A DNA stretch of 57,900 nt from assembly GCA_045616485.1 (NCBI GenBank), contig JAZLGU010000025.1, forward strand, positions 1 to 57,900. The letters are read 5' to 3'. The position numbers and the translations under genes were made by a program. This document shows, one piece after another, positions 42,528 through 51,823 of the stretch. The stretch is from RGIG3528 sp045616485 (GTDB lineage Bacteria > Bacillota > Clostridia > Lachnospirales > Lachnospiraceae). Each line of letters begins with the position of its first letter. The stretch's first letter is position 1. The notes below the pieces were generated by a model, which had not been told where the DNA came from, did not search any database, and saw only the letters and a list, made by a program, of their open reading frames with translations.

Positions 42528-43705
42528 TGATACACGAAAGATATTATAAAGAAATAGAAAAGCAGGAAGCACTTATCCAGAGAGAAAATCCTGCAGATAA
42601 TAATTTTTATAACGGTATTTACGACAGATTTACATATCCGGTGCTGACCAGAGATCACGCTCCTGTTATTTGGAGATACGATATAAATAAAGATACCAAT
42701 CCCTTCTTCCAGGAGAGGCTGGGCATCAACGCGGTCATGAATTCCGGCGCCATTAAGTATAATGGTAAGTATATACTGGTAGCCCGTGTGGAAGGTGCTG
42801 ACAGAAAGTCGTTTTTTGCCATAGCTGAAAGTGACAGGCCTACAGAGGGTTTCCGCTTCAGGGAAAAGCCCATTGTCCTGCCTGATACAGAGCCGGACGA
42901 GACTAATGTGTACGACATGAGGCTTACCGCCCATGAGGATGGCTACATTTACGGAGTTTTCTGTTCAGAAAGCAAGGATAAAGAAAATCCTGATCTGTCA
43001 GCAGCTACAGCAGCTGCAGGCATCGTAAGGACCAAGGATCTGGAGACATGGGAAAGATTACCGAATCTTGTTACCCTTCATTCTCCTCAGCAGAGAAACG
43101 TGGTACTGCATCCTGAGTTTGTAGATGGCAAGTATGCTTTTTATACCAGACCTATGGATGATTTTATCGAGACCGGATCCGGTGGCGGCATTGGCTTTGG
43201 CCTCTGCGAGGACATTACAAGGGCGGTTATCGATGAGGAAAAAATGACATCTGTCCGCAGATATCATACCATCACCGAGGTGAAAAACGGTGCAGGTGCA
43301 GTCCCTATTAAGACTGACAGGGGCTGGATACATATAGCTCATGGCGTCAGAAATACTGCAGCAGGTCTCAGATACGTAATATATGCTTTTGTTACTGATC
43401 TTAAGGACCCCTCCAAAGTCATAGCAGAGCCCGGTGGGTTGTTGATAGGCCCCAGAGGTGCAGAGCGTGTGGGTGATGTTTCCAATGTTACCTTTACCAA
43501 TGGTGCCATTTCAGACGAAGATGGAAAAATATATATCTACTACGCATCTTCAGATACCAGACTTCATGTGGCAGCTACGGATGTTAACAGACTTACTGAT
43601 TACTGCTTTGGCACGCCGTCTGATGCACTCAGAAGTCCTGATTGTGTAAAGCAAAGAATAGCACTGATTGATAAAAATTTGGAAATACTCGAGGCTTGTA
43701 AATGA
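42527..43705 (+). CDS. GH130 4-O-beta-mannosyl-glucose phosphorylase
   Basis: A 392-residue five-bladed propeller enzyme of GH130 subfamily 1. Known reaction: mannosyl-glucose plus phosphate gives mannose-1-phosphate and glucose. The presumed proton donor is D130 in NVYDMRLTAH, and phosphate-binding residues lie in HSPQQRNVVLHPEF and AHGVRNTAAGLRYVIYAF. The ATG at 42527 overlaps the epimerase stop by one base; an in-frame ATG ten codons earlier lies inside the epimerase gene. The gene overlaps the GH26 gene by four bases (ATGA). Phosphorolysis saves one ATP per disaccharide, typical of anaerobes. Confidence 0.94.
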   Translation: MIHERYYKEIEKQEALIQRENPADNNFYNGIYDRFTYPVLTRDHAPVIWRYDINKDTNPFFQERLGINAVMNSGAIKYNGKYILVARVEGADRKSFFAIAESDRPTEGFRFREKPIVLPDTEPDETNVYDMRLTAHEDGYIYGVFCSESKDKENPDLSAATAAAGIVRTKDLETWERLPNLVTLHSPQQRNVVLHPEFVDGKYAFYTRPMDDFIETGSGGGIGFGLCEDITRAVIDEEKMTSVRRYHTITEVKNGAGAVPIKTDRGWIHIAHGVRNTAAGLRYVIYAFVTDLKDPSKVIAEPGGLLIGPRGAERVGDVSNVTFTNGAISDEDGKIYIYYASSDTRLHVAATDVNRLTDYCFGTPSDALRSPDCVKQRIALIDKNLEILEACK

Positions 43706-44811
43706 AAAGATTTTTAGCAATGATCCTTGCACTGGCCATTAGTGTGACAGCTGTTTTGGCTTTGACCGGATGCGGAGACGTAAAATACAACTACAAAAAG
43801 AGTGATGAGATATATAAAGTATCCAAAGAGCTTTCAGATAAAAAAGCTTCTGAAAATACTCAGAGGCTTTACTCATTCCTCTGCGATATATACGGAGAAA
43901 AGGTCCTTTCCGGACAGGTATGTGACAAAGGAATGGACGGACCGGAGATGGAAGTTATAAAGGAGACTACAGGTAAGACCCCGGCCATCCTGTCCATGGA
44001 CTTTATGAATGATTCTCCCGGACACGTGACCAATATGGAAGGCAAGACCACCGAGTATGGTATAAAATGGTGGGAGCAGGGAGGCATACTGGAATATCAC
44101 TGGCATTGGCGCACATATGATGAGTATACCAAGCCTGGCGAGCAGTGGTATGGCACCTTCTACACAAAGTCTACCAGCTTCAATCTTAAAGATGCCCTGA
44201 CAGGCAAGGACAATAAAGGAAAAGCCATGCTTTTAAAGGGCATAGAGACTATAGCAGCTCAGATTAAGATACTGGCTGACAAAGACATTCCCATCCTTTT
44301 CAGACCTCTGCATGAAGCTTCCGGCGGATGGTTCTGGTGGGGAGCGTCAGGCCCTGATGCTTACATAGAGCTCTACAAGCTTATCTACGATCAGCTTACC
44401 AATTATTATGGCCTTCACAATATCATCTGGATATGGAATGGACAGGATGCTAAATGGTATCCGGGTGACGAGTATGTAGATATTGTCAGCTATGATTCTT
44501 ATCCCGGCAAGAGGGTTTATACCTCTCAGAAAAAGCTTTTTGACATGACTCAGAAAGTTCCTTCACAGAATAAAATGGTATATATGTCGGAAAACGGCTG
44601 TGTATTCAGACCTGATGATGCTGCAAAAGATGCTGCCCTCTGGGGATGCTTCATTACCTGGCAGGATGAATTCATCCAAAAAACAGTAGTGGGAGTCCCT
44701 ACACTTAGTGAAGAATACAACGAAAAAAATGTGCTGCAGGAAGTTTATAACAGTGACAGAGTACTGACACTGGATGAGCTGCCTGATATCACAAAGTATT
44801 CAATAAAATAA
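43702..44811 (+). CDS. GH26 beta-mannanase lipoprotein
   Basis: A 369-residue lipoprotein (lipobox LTGC24) anchored outside the membrane. GH26 catalytic residues: acid/base E205 in FRPLHEASGGWFWWG and nucleophile E297 in VYMSENGC; aromatic residues HWHWRTYDEY near the cleft. It cuts beta-1,4-mannan or mannooligosaccharides. Lack of a carbohydrate-binding module suggests action on already soluble or captured glucan/mannan chains close to the importer. Start overlaps the phosphorylase stop by four bases; the binding-protein gene follows 27 bases later. Confidence 0.94.
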   Translation: MKRFLAMILALAISVTAVLALTGCGDVKYNYKKSDEIYKVSKELSDKKASENTQRLYSFLCDIYGEKVLSGQVCDKGMDGPEMEVIKETTGKTPAILSMDFMNDSPGHVTNMEGKTTEYGIKWWEQGGILEYHWHWRTYDEYTKPGEQWYGTFYTKSTSFNLKDALTGKDNKGKAMLLKGIETIAAQIKILADKDIPILFRPLHEASGGWFWWGASGPDAYIELYKLIYDQLTNYYGLHNIIWIWNGQDAKWYPGDEYVDIVSYDSYPGKRVYTSQKKLFDMTQKVPSQNKMVYMSENGCVFRPDDAAKDAALWGCFITWQDEFIQKTVVGVPTLSEEYNEKNVLQEVYNSDRVLTLDELPDITKYSIK

Positions 44812-44838
44812 ATGCAACCTTCAAAGAGGAGCAATTCA

Positions 44839-47820
44839 ATGAAAAAGAAGTTTTTCCAAAAAAGCCTTGTATCTGTTCTGGCACTTAGCATGCTGGTGAC
44901 TTCCCTGTCAAAGGTAACACCTGCCAAGGCTATTACAGATAAGACCATGAAAGATTACGAAAACATCGTAAGCACCTACAATATTGGAGATGGTGTTCCC
45001 GGCTTCAATGCGTATGCTGCGGCTCATAAAAATGCAAAGTTTCCTGCAAAGGAAATCATAGCTACCGCAAAAAATGCAGTAAGATATGAGGAGTCAGGCC
45101 TGAAAAAGGACATGACCATCTATAAGGACTACGAGGGCAAGCAGGGTGATGCCATCCTTACTTCAGAGGATTCTCTTATTGAGTATGAAATCGAAGTAGA
45201 AGAGACAGGCTTTTACAATATGTCTCTGGTGTACTACCCTGTAGCAGGTAAGAATTCCAACATCGAGCGTTCAATATTTATTGATGGAGAGCTTCCTTTC
45301 AAAGAATTTTCTCTGGTATCTTTTACCCGAGTATGGAAGATTGATGCAGAAAATACCAGCGTAAATGATAATGGTGTTACCACTATTGACTGGTCTGCAG
45401 ATAACCAGGGCAATCAGGAGAAGCCCGGGATGGTAGAAGCACCGGAATGGCAGCAGCGTTACACATATGATTCCAACGGCTATATCTCAGCCCCTCTTTA
45501 CGTATACCTGGAAAAGGGCAAGCATACCATCTCTCTTATGTCTGTAAGAGAGCCTGTGCTTCTTCACTCCATTGTTTTTAACAATGTGGAGTCTACAGTG
45601 GATTACTCAGCATACAAGGCACAGATGGACAAAAAGGGTGCCAAGGATGCAAGTGATGCAGTGATTAAAATTGAAGCAGAATTTGCCAGCAAGACATCCT
45701 CCCAGATGCTCTATCCTCAGCAGGATCAGGCATCACCGGATGTATATCCTGCTTCTGCAAAATATCTGTTAAATAACGTTATCGGTGGAAATTCCTGGAG
45801 ACTGGTAGGTCAGTGGATTGAGTGGGAATTTTCAGTTCCATCTGACGGATACTATCAGATAGCCATGAGAGCAAAGCAGAATTTCTCGAGAGGTGTTGAA
45901 GTTTCACGTCGTATCACCATTGATGGCGAGCTTCCTTTTGAAGAAATGAGTCAGTATCCTTTTGGATACAAGCAGAACTGGCGCTCAGACGTGCTTCAGG
46001 ATGATGATGGCAACGCATACAAGTTCTACCTTACAAAAGGCACACATACCATCCGTATGGAAGTTGTTCTGGGTGACTTCGCAGACATCGTTGGTGAAGT
46101 AGAGGATGCTGTTCAGAAGCTTAATGCTATCTACAGAGAGATTATTAAAATTACAGGTGTTGCACCTGATGCATATCGTGACTATCAGATCGAGGCTTCA
46201 CTGCCACATCTTACTGATGAGCTTAAGGAAGCAAAGGCACTTATTGACAGTGCACTGGACAAGCTGGATGTGGTAGCCGGCAGGAATTCTGATAAAAAGA
46301 CTGTACTTAAGACAATGTCTGACCAGCTGGAAAAGCTGATTAAAGATAATGACTATGTAGTACGAGTTATGGGCAGCTTCAAGTCCAATATCCGTGCTAC
46401 CGGTAACTGGGTACTGAATGTTGTTTCACAGCCACTTGCGCTGGACTCCATTACAGTTTACTCCCCGGACCAGAAGTCAGGCTATAAAAATGCCAATTTC
46501 TTTGTGAAGCTTTGGCATGAAATCAAGAGACTGTTCTTCTCCTTCATTATCGATTACAACCAGATCGGTAATGTAAACGAGGACAAGGATGCCAAGACCA
46601 TTACTCTTTGGATAGGCTCCGGTCGTGATCAGGCCAATGTAATTAAGTCGCTTATAGATAAGAAATTTACATCGGAGACGGGAATATCCGTCAATGTACA
46701 GCTGGTAGATATGAATACCCTGCTGAAGGCTACCCTGGTAGGTCAGGGTCCGGATGTGGCGATTCAGGTAGCTTCTACCGGTATGGCAGCCGGAGTGGTA
46801 CTGGGTTCAGGTAATGATACTCCTGTCAACTACGGTATCAGAGGAGCTGTTTATGATATTTCCCGCTTCCCTGACTACAATGAAGTCCTGGAAAGATTCC
46901 CCAAGGCAGCTTATACACAGTTTATTTATGACGGACATCAGTATGCTTTACCTGATACGCTTACTTTCCCTGTAATGTTCTACAGAAAAGACATTCTGTC
47001 AGAGATCGGTATGGAAGTGCCTGAGACATGGGAAGACGTAAAGGTAGCCATGACAAAGCTGGCTAAAAACCAGATGGAATTCGGTATGCATCCGACAGAG
47101 CAGCTTTTTGCCAGCCTTCTTTACCAGAATGGCGGTAAGTACTACAACGATGCGGGTACCGCCTGTGACCTGGACAGCGATACAGCTATTAATGTATTCA
47201 AGCTTTTCTGTAATTACTACACAGACTATAAGCTGGATCGTGAGACATCTGTTGAGGAGCGTTTCCGTACAGGTGAATGTCCTATCATAATTGCCGATTA
47301 CAGCGATTACAACAATTTTGCAGTTTCTGCACCTGATATTGCAGGTCTTTGGTCCTTTACTACTATTCCGGGTACTGTGCAGCAGGATGGCAGCGTAGAC
47401 CATACAGTAGCCTCTACGGGTCTTGCATCCATGATTATGAATGACACCGATTATCCTGAAGAGTCCTGGGAATTCCTTAAGTGGTGGACCAGCGCTGAGA
47501 TTCAGACGGACTATGGTCGTGAGATGGAGAGCCTTATGGGATCTTCAGCACGAGTACCTACAGCCAATTACGCAGCTTTTAACAACATGGCATGGCCTAT
47601 CGCAGACTTCAATGCGTTGAAGGAATCCATGAAGTGGGTACGTGGTATCGATCAGATTCCGGGCGGCTATATCACCTGGAGAAACGTTAACAATGCTTTC
47701 TACATGGTAGTGACCAATACAGATACCTCTTCACCAAGAGAAGAGCTGATGGACCAGGTTATCTACATAAATGCAGAAATCACATACAAGCTTGATGAGC
47801 TTGGTCTTAAGAAAAAATAA
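44839..47820 (+). CDS. Large ABC sugar-binding protein with N-terminal lectin-like modules
   Basis: A 993-residue exported protein. The ATG at 44839 has GAGGAG upstream. Signal peptide ~1-32 ends VTPAKA, without a lipobox cysteine. Residues ~85-260 and ~270-430 each contain a beta-sandwich-like module sharing the sentence pattern V..[TD]GFYN or DGYYQ followed by IDGELPF; they resemble carbohydrate-binding modules. Residues ~595-993 form a family-1 sugar-binding protein (TITLWIGSGRDQANV, GPDVAIQVAS, LPDTLTFPVMFYRKDIL, GSSARVPTANYAAFNNM). Two permeases follow. It probably captures mannooligosaccharides for import; how it is held at the surface is unclear. Confidence 0.88.
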   Translation: MKKKFFQKSLVSVLALSMLVTSLSKVTPAKAITDKTMKDYENIVSTYNIGDGVPGFNAYAAAHKNAKFPAKEIIATAKNAVRYEESGLKKDMTIYKDYEGKQGDAILTSEDSLIEYEIEVEETGFYNMSLVYYPVAGKNSNIERSIFIDGELPFKEFSLVSFTRVWKIDAENTSVNDNGVTTIDWSADNQGNQEKPGMVEAPEWQQRYTYDSNGYISAPLYVYLEKGKHTISLMSVREPVLLHSIVFNNVESTVDYSAYKAQMDKKGAKDASDAVIKIEAEFASKTSSQMLYPQQDQASPDVYPASAKYLLNNVIGGNSWRLVGQWIEWEFSVPSDGYYQIAMRAKQNFSRGVEVSRRITIDGELPFEEMSQYPFGYKQNWRSDVLQDDDGNAYKFYLTKGTHTIRMEVVLGDFADIVGEVEDAVQKLNAIYREIIKITGVAPDAYRDYQIEASLPHLTDELKEAKALIDSALDKLDVVAGRNSDKKTVLKTMSDQLEKLIKDNDYVVRVMGSFKSNIRATGNWVLNVVSQPLALDSITVYSPDQKSGYKNANFFVKLWHEIKRLFFSFIIDYNQIGNVNEDKDAKTITLWIGSGRDQANVIKSLIDKKFTSETGISVNVQLVDMNTLLKATLVGQGPDVAIQVASTGMAAGVVLGSGNDTPVNYGIRGAVYDISRFPDYNEVLERFPKAAYTQFIYDGHQYALPDTLTFPVMFYRKDILSEIGMEVPETWEDVKVAMTKLAKNQMEFGMHPTEQLFASLLYQNGGKYYNDAGTACDLDSDTAINVFKLFCNYYTDYKLDRETSVEERFRTGECPIIIADYSDYNNFAVSAPDIAGLWSFTTIPGTVQQDGSVDHTVASTGLASMIMNDTDYPEESWEFLKWWTSAEIQTDYGREMESLMGSSARVPTANYAAFNNMAWPIADFNALKESMKWVRGIDQIPGGYITWRNVNNAFYMVVTNTDTSSPREELMDQVIYINAEITYKLDELGLKKK

Positions 47821-47835
47821 GGAAGGAGAGTAAAA

Positions 47836-48786
47836 ATGGCTAAGAAAAATAACACTGAAAATATGACCTCAGCATATATTATTGCATCTCAGCAGAATAA
47901 GCTCTCCTACCGTATAAAAAAGAGTCGTGCAAGCTATGCAATGCTGGCTCCATTCTTCATTATCTTTTTCGTATATTCGGTAGTGCCTATCATAATGAGT
48001 ATTGCCCTCAGCTTTACTTACTACGATATGCTTCAGTTTCCATCCTTCATAGGCTGGAAAAACTACGTTAAGCTTTTTATTGAAGATGAGATATTCTTGA
48101 AGTCTTTGAAAAACACCTTGATTCTGGCTTTTATAACAGGACCGGTTTCCTACTTCATGTGCCTTCTTTTTGCATGGATTATCAATGAATTTAAAGGCTG
48201 GCTCAGAGCCTTCCTTACCTTGATTTTCTACGCACCATCTATTTGTGGTAATGCCTTCTTTGTATGGCAGCTGATCCTTACAGGTGACAGATACGGATAC
48301 CTGAACGGTCTCCTTTTAAAGCTGGGCATTCTGGACGAGGCAGTACAGTGGATGAAGACAGAGCAGTACGTACTTCCAATACTTATAGTAGTACAGCTTT
48401 GGCTGTCTCTTGGTACCGGCTTCCTTTCCTTCATCGCCGGTCTCCAGACTGTTGATAAGACTCTTTACGAGGCAGCAGCCCTGGACGGCATCAAGAATCG
48501 CTGGCAGGAGCTTTGGTACGTTACCCTTCCTTCCATGAAGCCACAGCTTATGTTCGGTGCGGTAATGCAGATTACCACATCCTTTGCCATCGGTGATGTT
48601 TCCATAGGTCTGGCCGGCAACCCTTCAGTTAACTACTCAGGTGCCACAGTCCTGACACACCTTTTGGACTATTCAAATGTACGATTCGATATGGGTTATG
48701 CATCCGCCATCGCTACAGTTCTTTTCCTGTTGATGATCGGTTCCAACCTCATCGTTAAAAAATTACTGGGGAGGATCGGCGCATAA
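47836..48786 (+). CDS. Sugar ABC transporter permease (MalF type), pair 1
   Basis: A 316-residue permease with six membrane helices. The EAA loop reads EAAALDGIKNRWQELWYVTLPSMKP and contacts the ATPase. GGAAGGAGAG precedes the ATG, 15 bases after the binding protein. The stop overlaps the next permease start by one base. Partner of the 993-residue binding protein for oligosaccharide import. No ATPase gene is nearby, so a shared MsmK-like ATPase elsewhere is implied. Confidence 0.94.
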   Translation: MAKKNNTENMTSAYIIASQQNKLSYRIKKSRASYAMLAPFFIIFFVYSVVPIIMSIALSFTYYDMLQFPSFIGWKNYVKLFIEDEIFLKSLKNTLILAFITGPVSYFMCLLFAWIINEFKGWLRAFLTLIFYAPSICGNAFFVWQLILTGDRYGYLNGLLLKLGILDEAVQWMKTEQYVLPILIVVQLWLSLGTGFLSFIAGLQTVDKTLYEAAALDGIKNRWQELWYVTLPSMKPQLMFGAVMQITTSFAIGDVSIGLAGNPSVNYSGATVLTHLLDYSNVRFDMGYASAIATVLFLLMIGSNLIVKKLLGRIGA

Positions 48787-49685
48787 TGGCAAAGAAGAAA
48801 AAGAGAAATACCGGCAAGATCCTTGGATTTATCCCAAGACCGGAAAAAAGGCTGAACCGTTCAGCAGCCGGCAATACCTTACTTTTTATATTCATGGCTA
48901 TATGTGGTGTGGCTATGGCCGTACCGCTGGTAATGATTATCAACAATGCGTTGAAGCCGCTGGATGAGCTTTTCCAGTATCCTCCACGTATCTTCGTGAG
49001 AAATCCTACTATAGACAATTTTAAAGATCTTTTTGTACTGATGAATGATACCTGGGTGCCATTCTCACGATATATGCTGAACACCGTAATTATTACTGGT
49101 GGCGGTATGGTAGGACACGTTATTATCGCCTCACTTGCAGCATATCCTTTAGCAAAACATGATTTCCCGGGTAAAACTATACTTTTCCAGATGACTGTAC
49201 TGTCCATGATGTTCTCATGGCAGGTTACTCAGAATCCACAGTACATGATCACATCCTGGCTGCATATCAACAATACCTACTGGGCACTGATCATTCAGGC
49301 TTGTGGCTATGGTATGGGTCTCTACCTCATGAAGCAGTTCATGGAGCAGATTCCTGACTCTCTTATTGAGTCAGCCAGACTGGATGGAGCAGGGGAATGG
49401 AAGATCTTCTGGACTATCGTAATGCCGAATGTTAAGCCGGCATGGCTGACACTGGCTATATTCCAGTTCCAGCAGATGTGGGGTCAGACAGGTAGTACCT
49501 ACCTTAGAGATGAGCAGTTAAAGCCTATGCAGTATGCATTGCAGCAGATTGCAGCAGGTGGTGTAGCCAGAGCAGGCGCCGGTGCAGCAGTTACCTTCCT
49601 GGTAGCAGCAGTACCTATTACCTTCTTCCTCATCTGTCAGAGAAATATTCTTGAAACAATGACTACATCAGGTATGAAAGACTAA
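48786..49685 (+). CDS. Sugar ABC transporter permease (MalG type), pair 1
   Basis: A 299-residue permease with six membrane helices. The EAA-type loop reads DSLIESARLDGAGEWKIFWTIVMPNVKP. TAATG overlap with the previous gene indicates coupled translation. The basic N-terminus (MAKKKKRNTGK) is cytoplasmic. It completes the first permease pair. Confidence 0.94.
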   Translation: MAKKKKRNTGKILGFIPRPEKRLNRSAAGNTLLFIFMAICGVAMAVPLVMIINNALKPLDELFQYPPRIFVRNPTIDNFKDLFVLMNDTWVPFSRYMLNTVIITGGGMVGHVIIASLAAYPLAKHDFPGKTILFQMTVLSMMFSWQVTQNPQYMITSWLHINNTYWALIIQACGYGMGLYLMKQFMEQIPDSLIESARLDGAGEWKIFWTIVMPNVKPAWLTLAIFQFQQMWGQTGSTYLRDEQLKPMQYALQQIAAGGVARAGAGAAVTFLVAAVPITFFLICQRNILETMTTSGMKD

Positions 49686-49695
49686 GGAGGAGAGC

Positions 49696-51195
49696 ATGAA
49701 AAATAACAAAATCAAGCTTGCTTTAAGAGTCCTTAGTATACTCATTATGATGACATTGGTCATTGAAACGGCAGGCGTTACAAAGGCTTTTGCAGCCAAT
49801 ACGGAAGAGCCTTATGACAGCTACAATTACGACTACTGGGGCTATATTCACTATACTCCGGCAGCATATACTACAGAGCGCGTTATCATGGGCGAGGCCC
49901 TTACTTATAAGGGAGAGAGCGTCGGAGCATTTGATGAGCCTGAAGATTTCTGCAAAGATGCAGATGGCAATCTCTACATCGCCGATACAGGCAACAACCG
50001 TATTGTGGTTATGGATTCTGAACTTAAAAACGTGATTAATATTATTACAGGATATACCGTAAACGGCGAAGAAAAAAGTTTTAATCAGCCTTTTGGTGTG
50101 TGTGTATCTGCTAATAATCAGCTTTATATCTGTGATTCCGGCAGCAAAAAAATAGTTGTTTTGGATAATAAAACTCTTGAGTACATAAGAGTAATAGAAA
50201 AGCCACGTTCAGAGAGTTTGGATGAAAATTTTGTATTTACACCACTCAAGGTAGTAGTAGATTATGCAGACAGAGTTTACTGCATCGCTAAGAATCAGTT
50301 CCAGGGCATCATGGTATTTGAAGACGATGGCACATTTGCTACCTTCTTCGGTACTATCGAAGTAAAGATTTCTGCCTGGGAAAAATTCTGGAAGAGACTG
50401 GCTACCAAGGAAGAGCGTTCGCATCAAAAACTTTATATTCCTACAGAGTTTACAGGAGTAGATATTGATCCTGATGGATTTGTATTTGCTACAAATATTG
50501 ATCCGGAAGGCATACAGGGCGTTAGACGTCTCAATCCATCCGGACAGGACGTTATTAAAAAGGGCGAAAACGCCAACGTTGGCGGAGATTTGAATATTGA
50601 GGGCAATTCAGATTATGCCGGTCCCTCACAGTTCGCGGATGTTGTATATCGTGACAATGGTATGTACTCATGCGTAGATAAAAGGCGCGGAAGAATATTT
50701 ACATACGACTACGAGGGCAATCTTCTTTATATTTTCGGAGGTCTTGGCTATCAGGCAGGTACGCTGCAGATACCGGCAGCTATTGAAGCTGTAGGTGATA
50801 AGATTGTTGTTCTGGATTCTCATAGAAGCCAAATAGTCATCTACTCCGTAACAGAGTATGGTGATCTTATCAATAAAGCAGTGGCCTTAAGATACGATGG
50901 CGATGAAAAAGAGGCCGTAGCTCTTTGGGAAAGAGTATTGGAGCTGGACGAGGATAATGAATTGGCCAATACCGGTATCGGCAAGGCATATCTTTCAGCA
51001 GGTGAATATAAGCAGGCTATGAAGTATTTGAAGCTTGGCGTTAATAAAAATTATTACGGCATAGCTTATAAGCGTTACAGAAATGCATGGCTGGTCGAAT
51101 ATGCAGGCTACTTCCTTACAGGAGTTGTAATTATAATTGCAGGTATCATAATTTTTGTTAATGTTAGAAAGAGAAGAAAGGGGGCAAAAGAGTAA
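49696..51195 (+). CDS. Membrane-anchored NHL/beta-propeller protein with TPR-like tail
   Basis: A 499-residue exported protein. Signal peptide ~1-33. Residues ~60-390 are NHL-type propeller repeats (PEDFCKDADGNLYIADTGNNRIVVMD, FNQPFGVCVSANNQLYICDSGSKKIVVLD and similar). Residues ~395-455 are TPR-like (EAVALWERVLELDEDNELANTGIGKAYLSAGEYKQAMKYLKLG). A C-terminal membrane helix (~468-490) with a basic tail anchors it. AAGGAGGAG precedes the ATG. Function unknown; propeller plus TPR suggests protein contacts at the outer face of the transporter. Its stop abuts the YIP1 gene start. Confidence 0.85.
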   Translation: MKNNKIKLALRVLSILIMMTLVIETAGVTKAFAANTEEPYDSYNYDYWGYIHYTPAAYTTERVIMGEALTYKGESVGAFDEPEDFCKDADGNLYIADTGNNRIVVMDSELKNVINIITGYTVNGEEKSFNQPFGVCVSANNQLYICDSGSKKIVVLDNKTLEYIRVIEKPRSESLDENFVFTPLKVVVDYADRVYCIAKNQFQGIMVFEDDGTFATFFGTIEVKISAWEKFWKRLATKEERSHQKLYIPTEFTGVDIDPDGFVFATNIDPEGIQGVRRLNPSGQDVIKKGENANVGGDLNIEGNSDYAGPSQFADVVYRDNGMYSCVDKRRGRIFTYDYEGNLLYIFGGLGYQAGTLQIPAAIEAVGDKIVVLDSHRSQIVIYSVTEYGDLINKAVALRYDGDEKEAVALWERVLELDEDNELANTGIGKAYLSAGEYKQAMKYLKLGVNKNYYGIAYKRYRNAWLVEYAGYFLTGVVIIIAGIIIFVNVRKRRKGAKE

Positions 51196-51813
51196 ATGAG
51201 TAAAGAAAAATGGTCATATATGTTTTATACTCTTGGGCACCCCATGGATGGCTTTTACTGGGTAAAAAGAAAAGATAAAGGTAGCGTACCTGTTGCCATC
51301 ATTATGGTAGCTTTCTTCTCCATCTCTTTTACCATTAATCGCCTTTTTGCAGGCTTTTTGGTAAATGAAGTGGACTACAGATCAGTAGACTCCCTGAAGG
51401 AGCTGCTAGGTATTCTGGTTTGCTATCTGCTACTTTGCGTCAGCAACTGGTCTATTACCTGTCTTTTAAATGGTGAGGGCAGACTTAAGGATATAGCAGT
51501 AGCTATAGGCTATGGCACTTTTCCTATCACAGTGTCTTTTATCATTGCTACTATTGTCAGCCGTTTCCTGGCTGATGGAGAAGAGGCTTTTTACGGTATT
51601 ATTCTTACCATCGGAATAGTATGGGGCATTATGCTGATGCTGATTGGCATTATGCAGGTCCACAATTATTCACTGGGAAAAACATTAATTACATTGCTTC
51701 TTACATTTGTAGCATTGTTTATTCTGATTTTCCTGATACTTCTTTTGGCAAATCTTTTAGGCTCGGTTTTCAACTTCTTCAGAAGTATTTATACCGAAAT
51801 AATTTTCTGGTAG
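51196..51813 (+). CDS. YIP1-family membrane protein
   Basis: A 205-residue protein with five hydrophobic segments (from ~33 onward), matching the YIP1/DUF1282 fold (LGHPMDGFYWVKRKDKGSVPVAIIM and INRLFAGFLVNEV near the start). Bacterial YIP1 proteins have no settled function. Starts directly at the end of the NHL gene (TAAATG) and 10 bases before the DUF5696 gene, so it is part of the same translation unit series. Confidence 0.8.
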   Translation: MSKEKWSYMFYTLGHPMDGFYWVKRKDKGSVPVAIIMVAFFSISFTINRLFAGFLVNEVDYRSVDSLKELLGILVCYLLLCVSNWSITCLLNGEGRLKDIAVAIGYGTFPITVSFIIATIVSRFLADGEEAFYGIILTIGIVWGIMLMLIGIMQVHNYSLGKTLITLLLTFVALFILIFLILLLANLLGSVFNFFRSIYTEIIFW

Positions 51814-51823
51814 GGGGTGCTTT

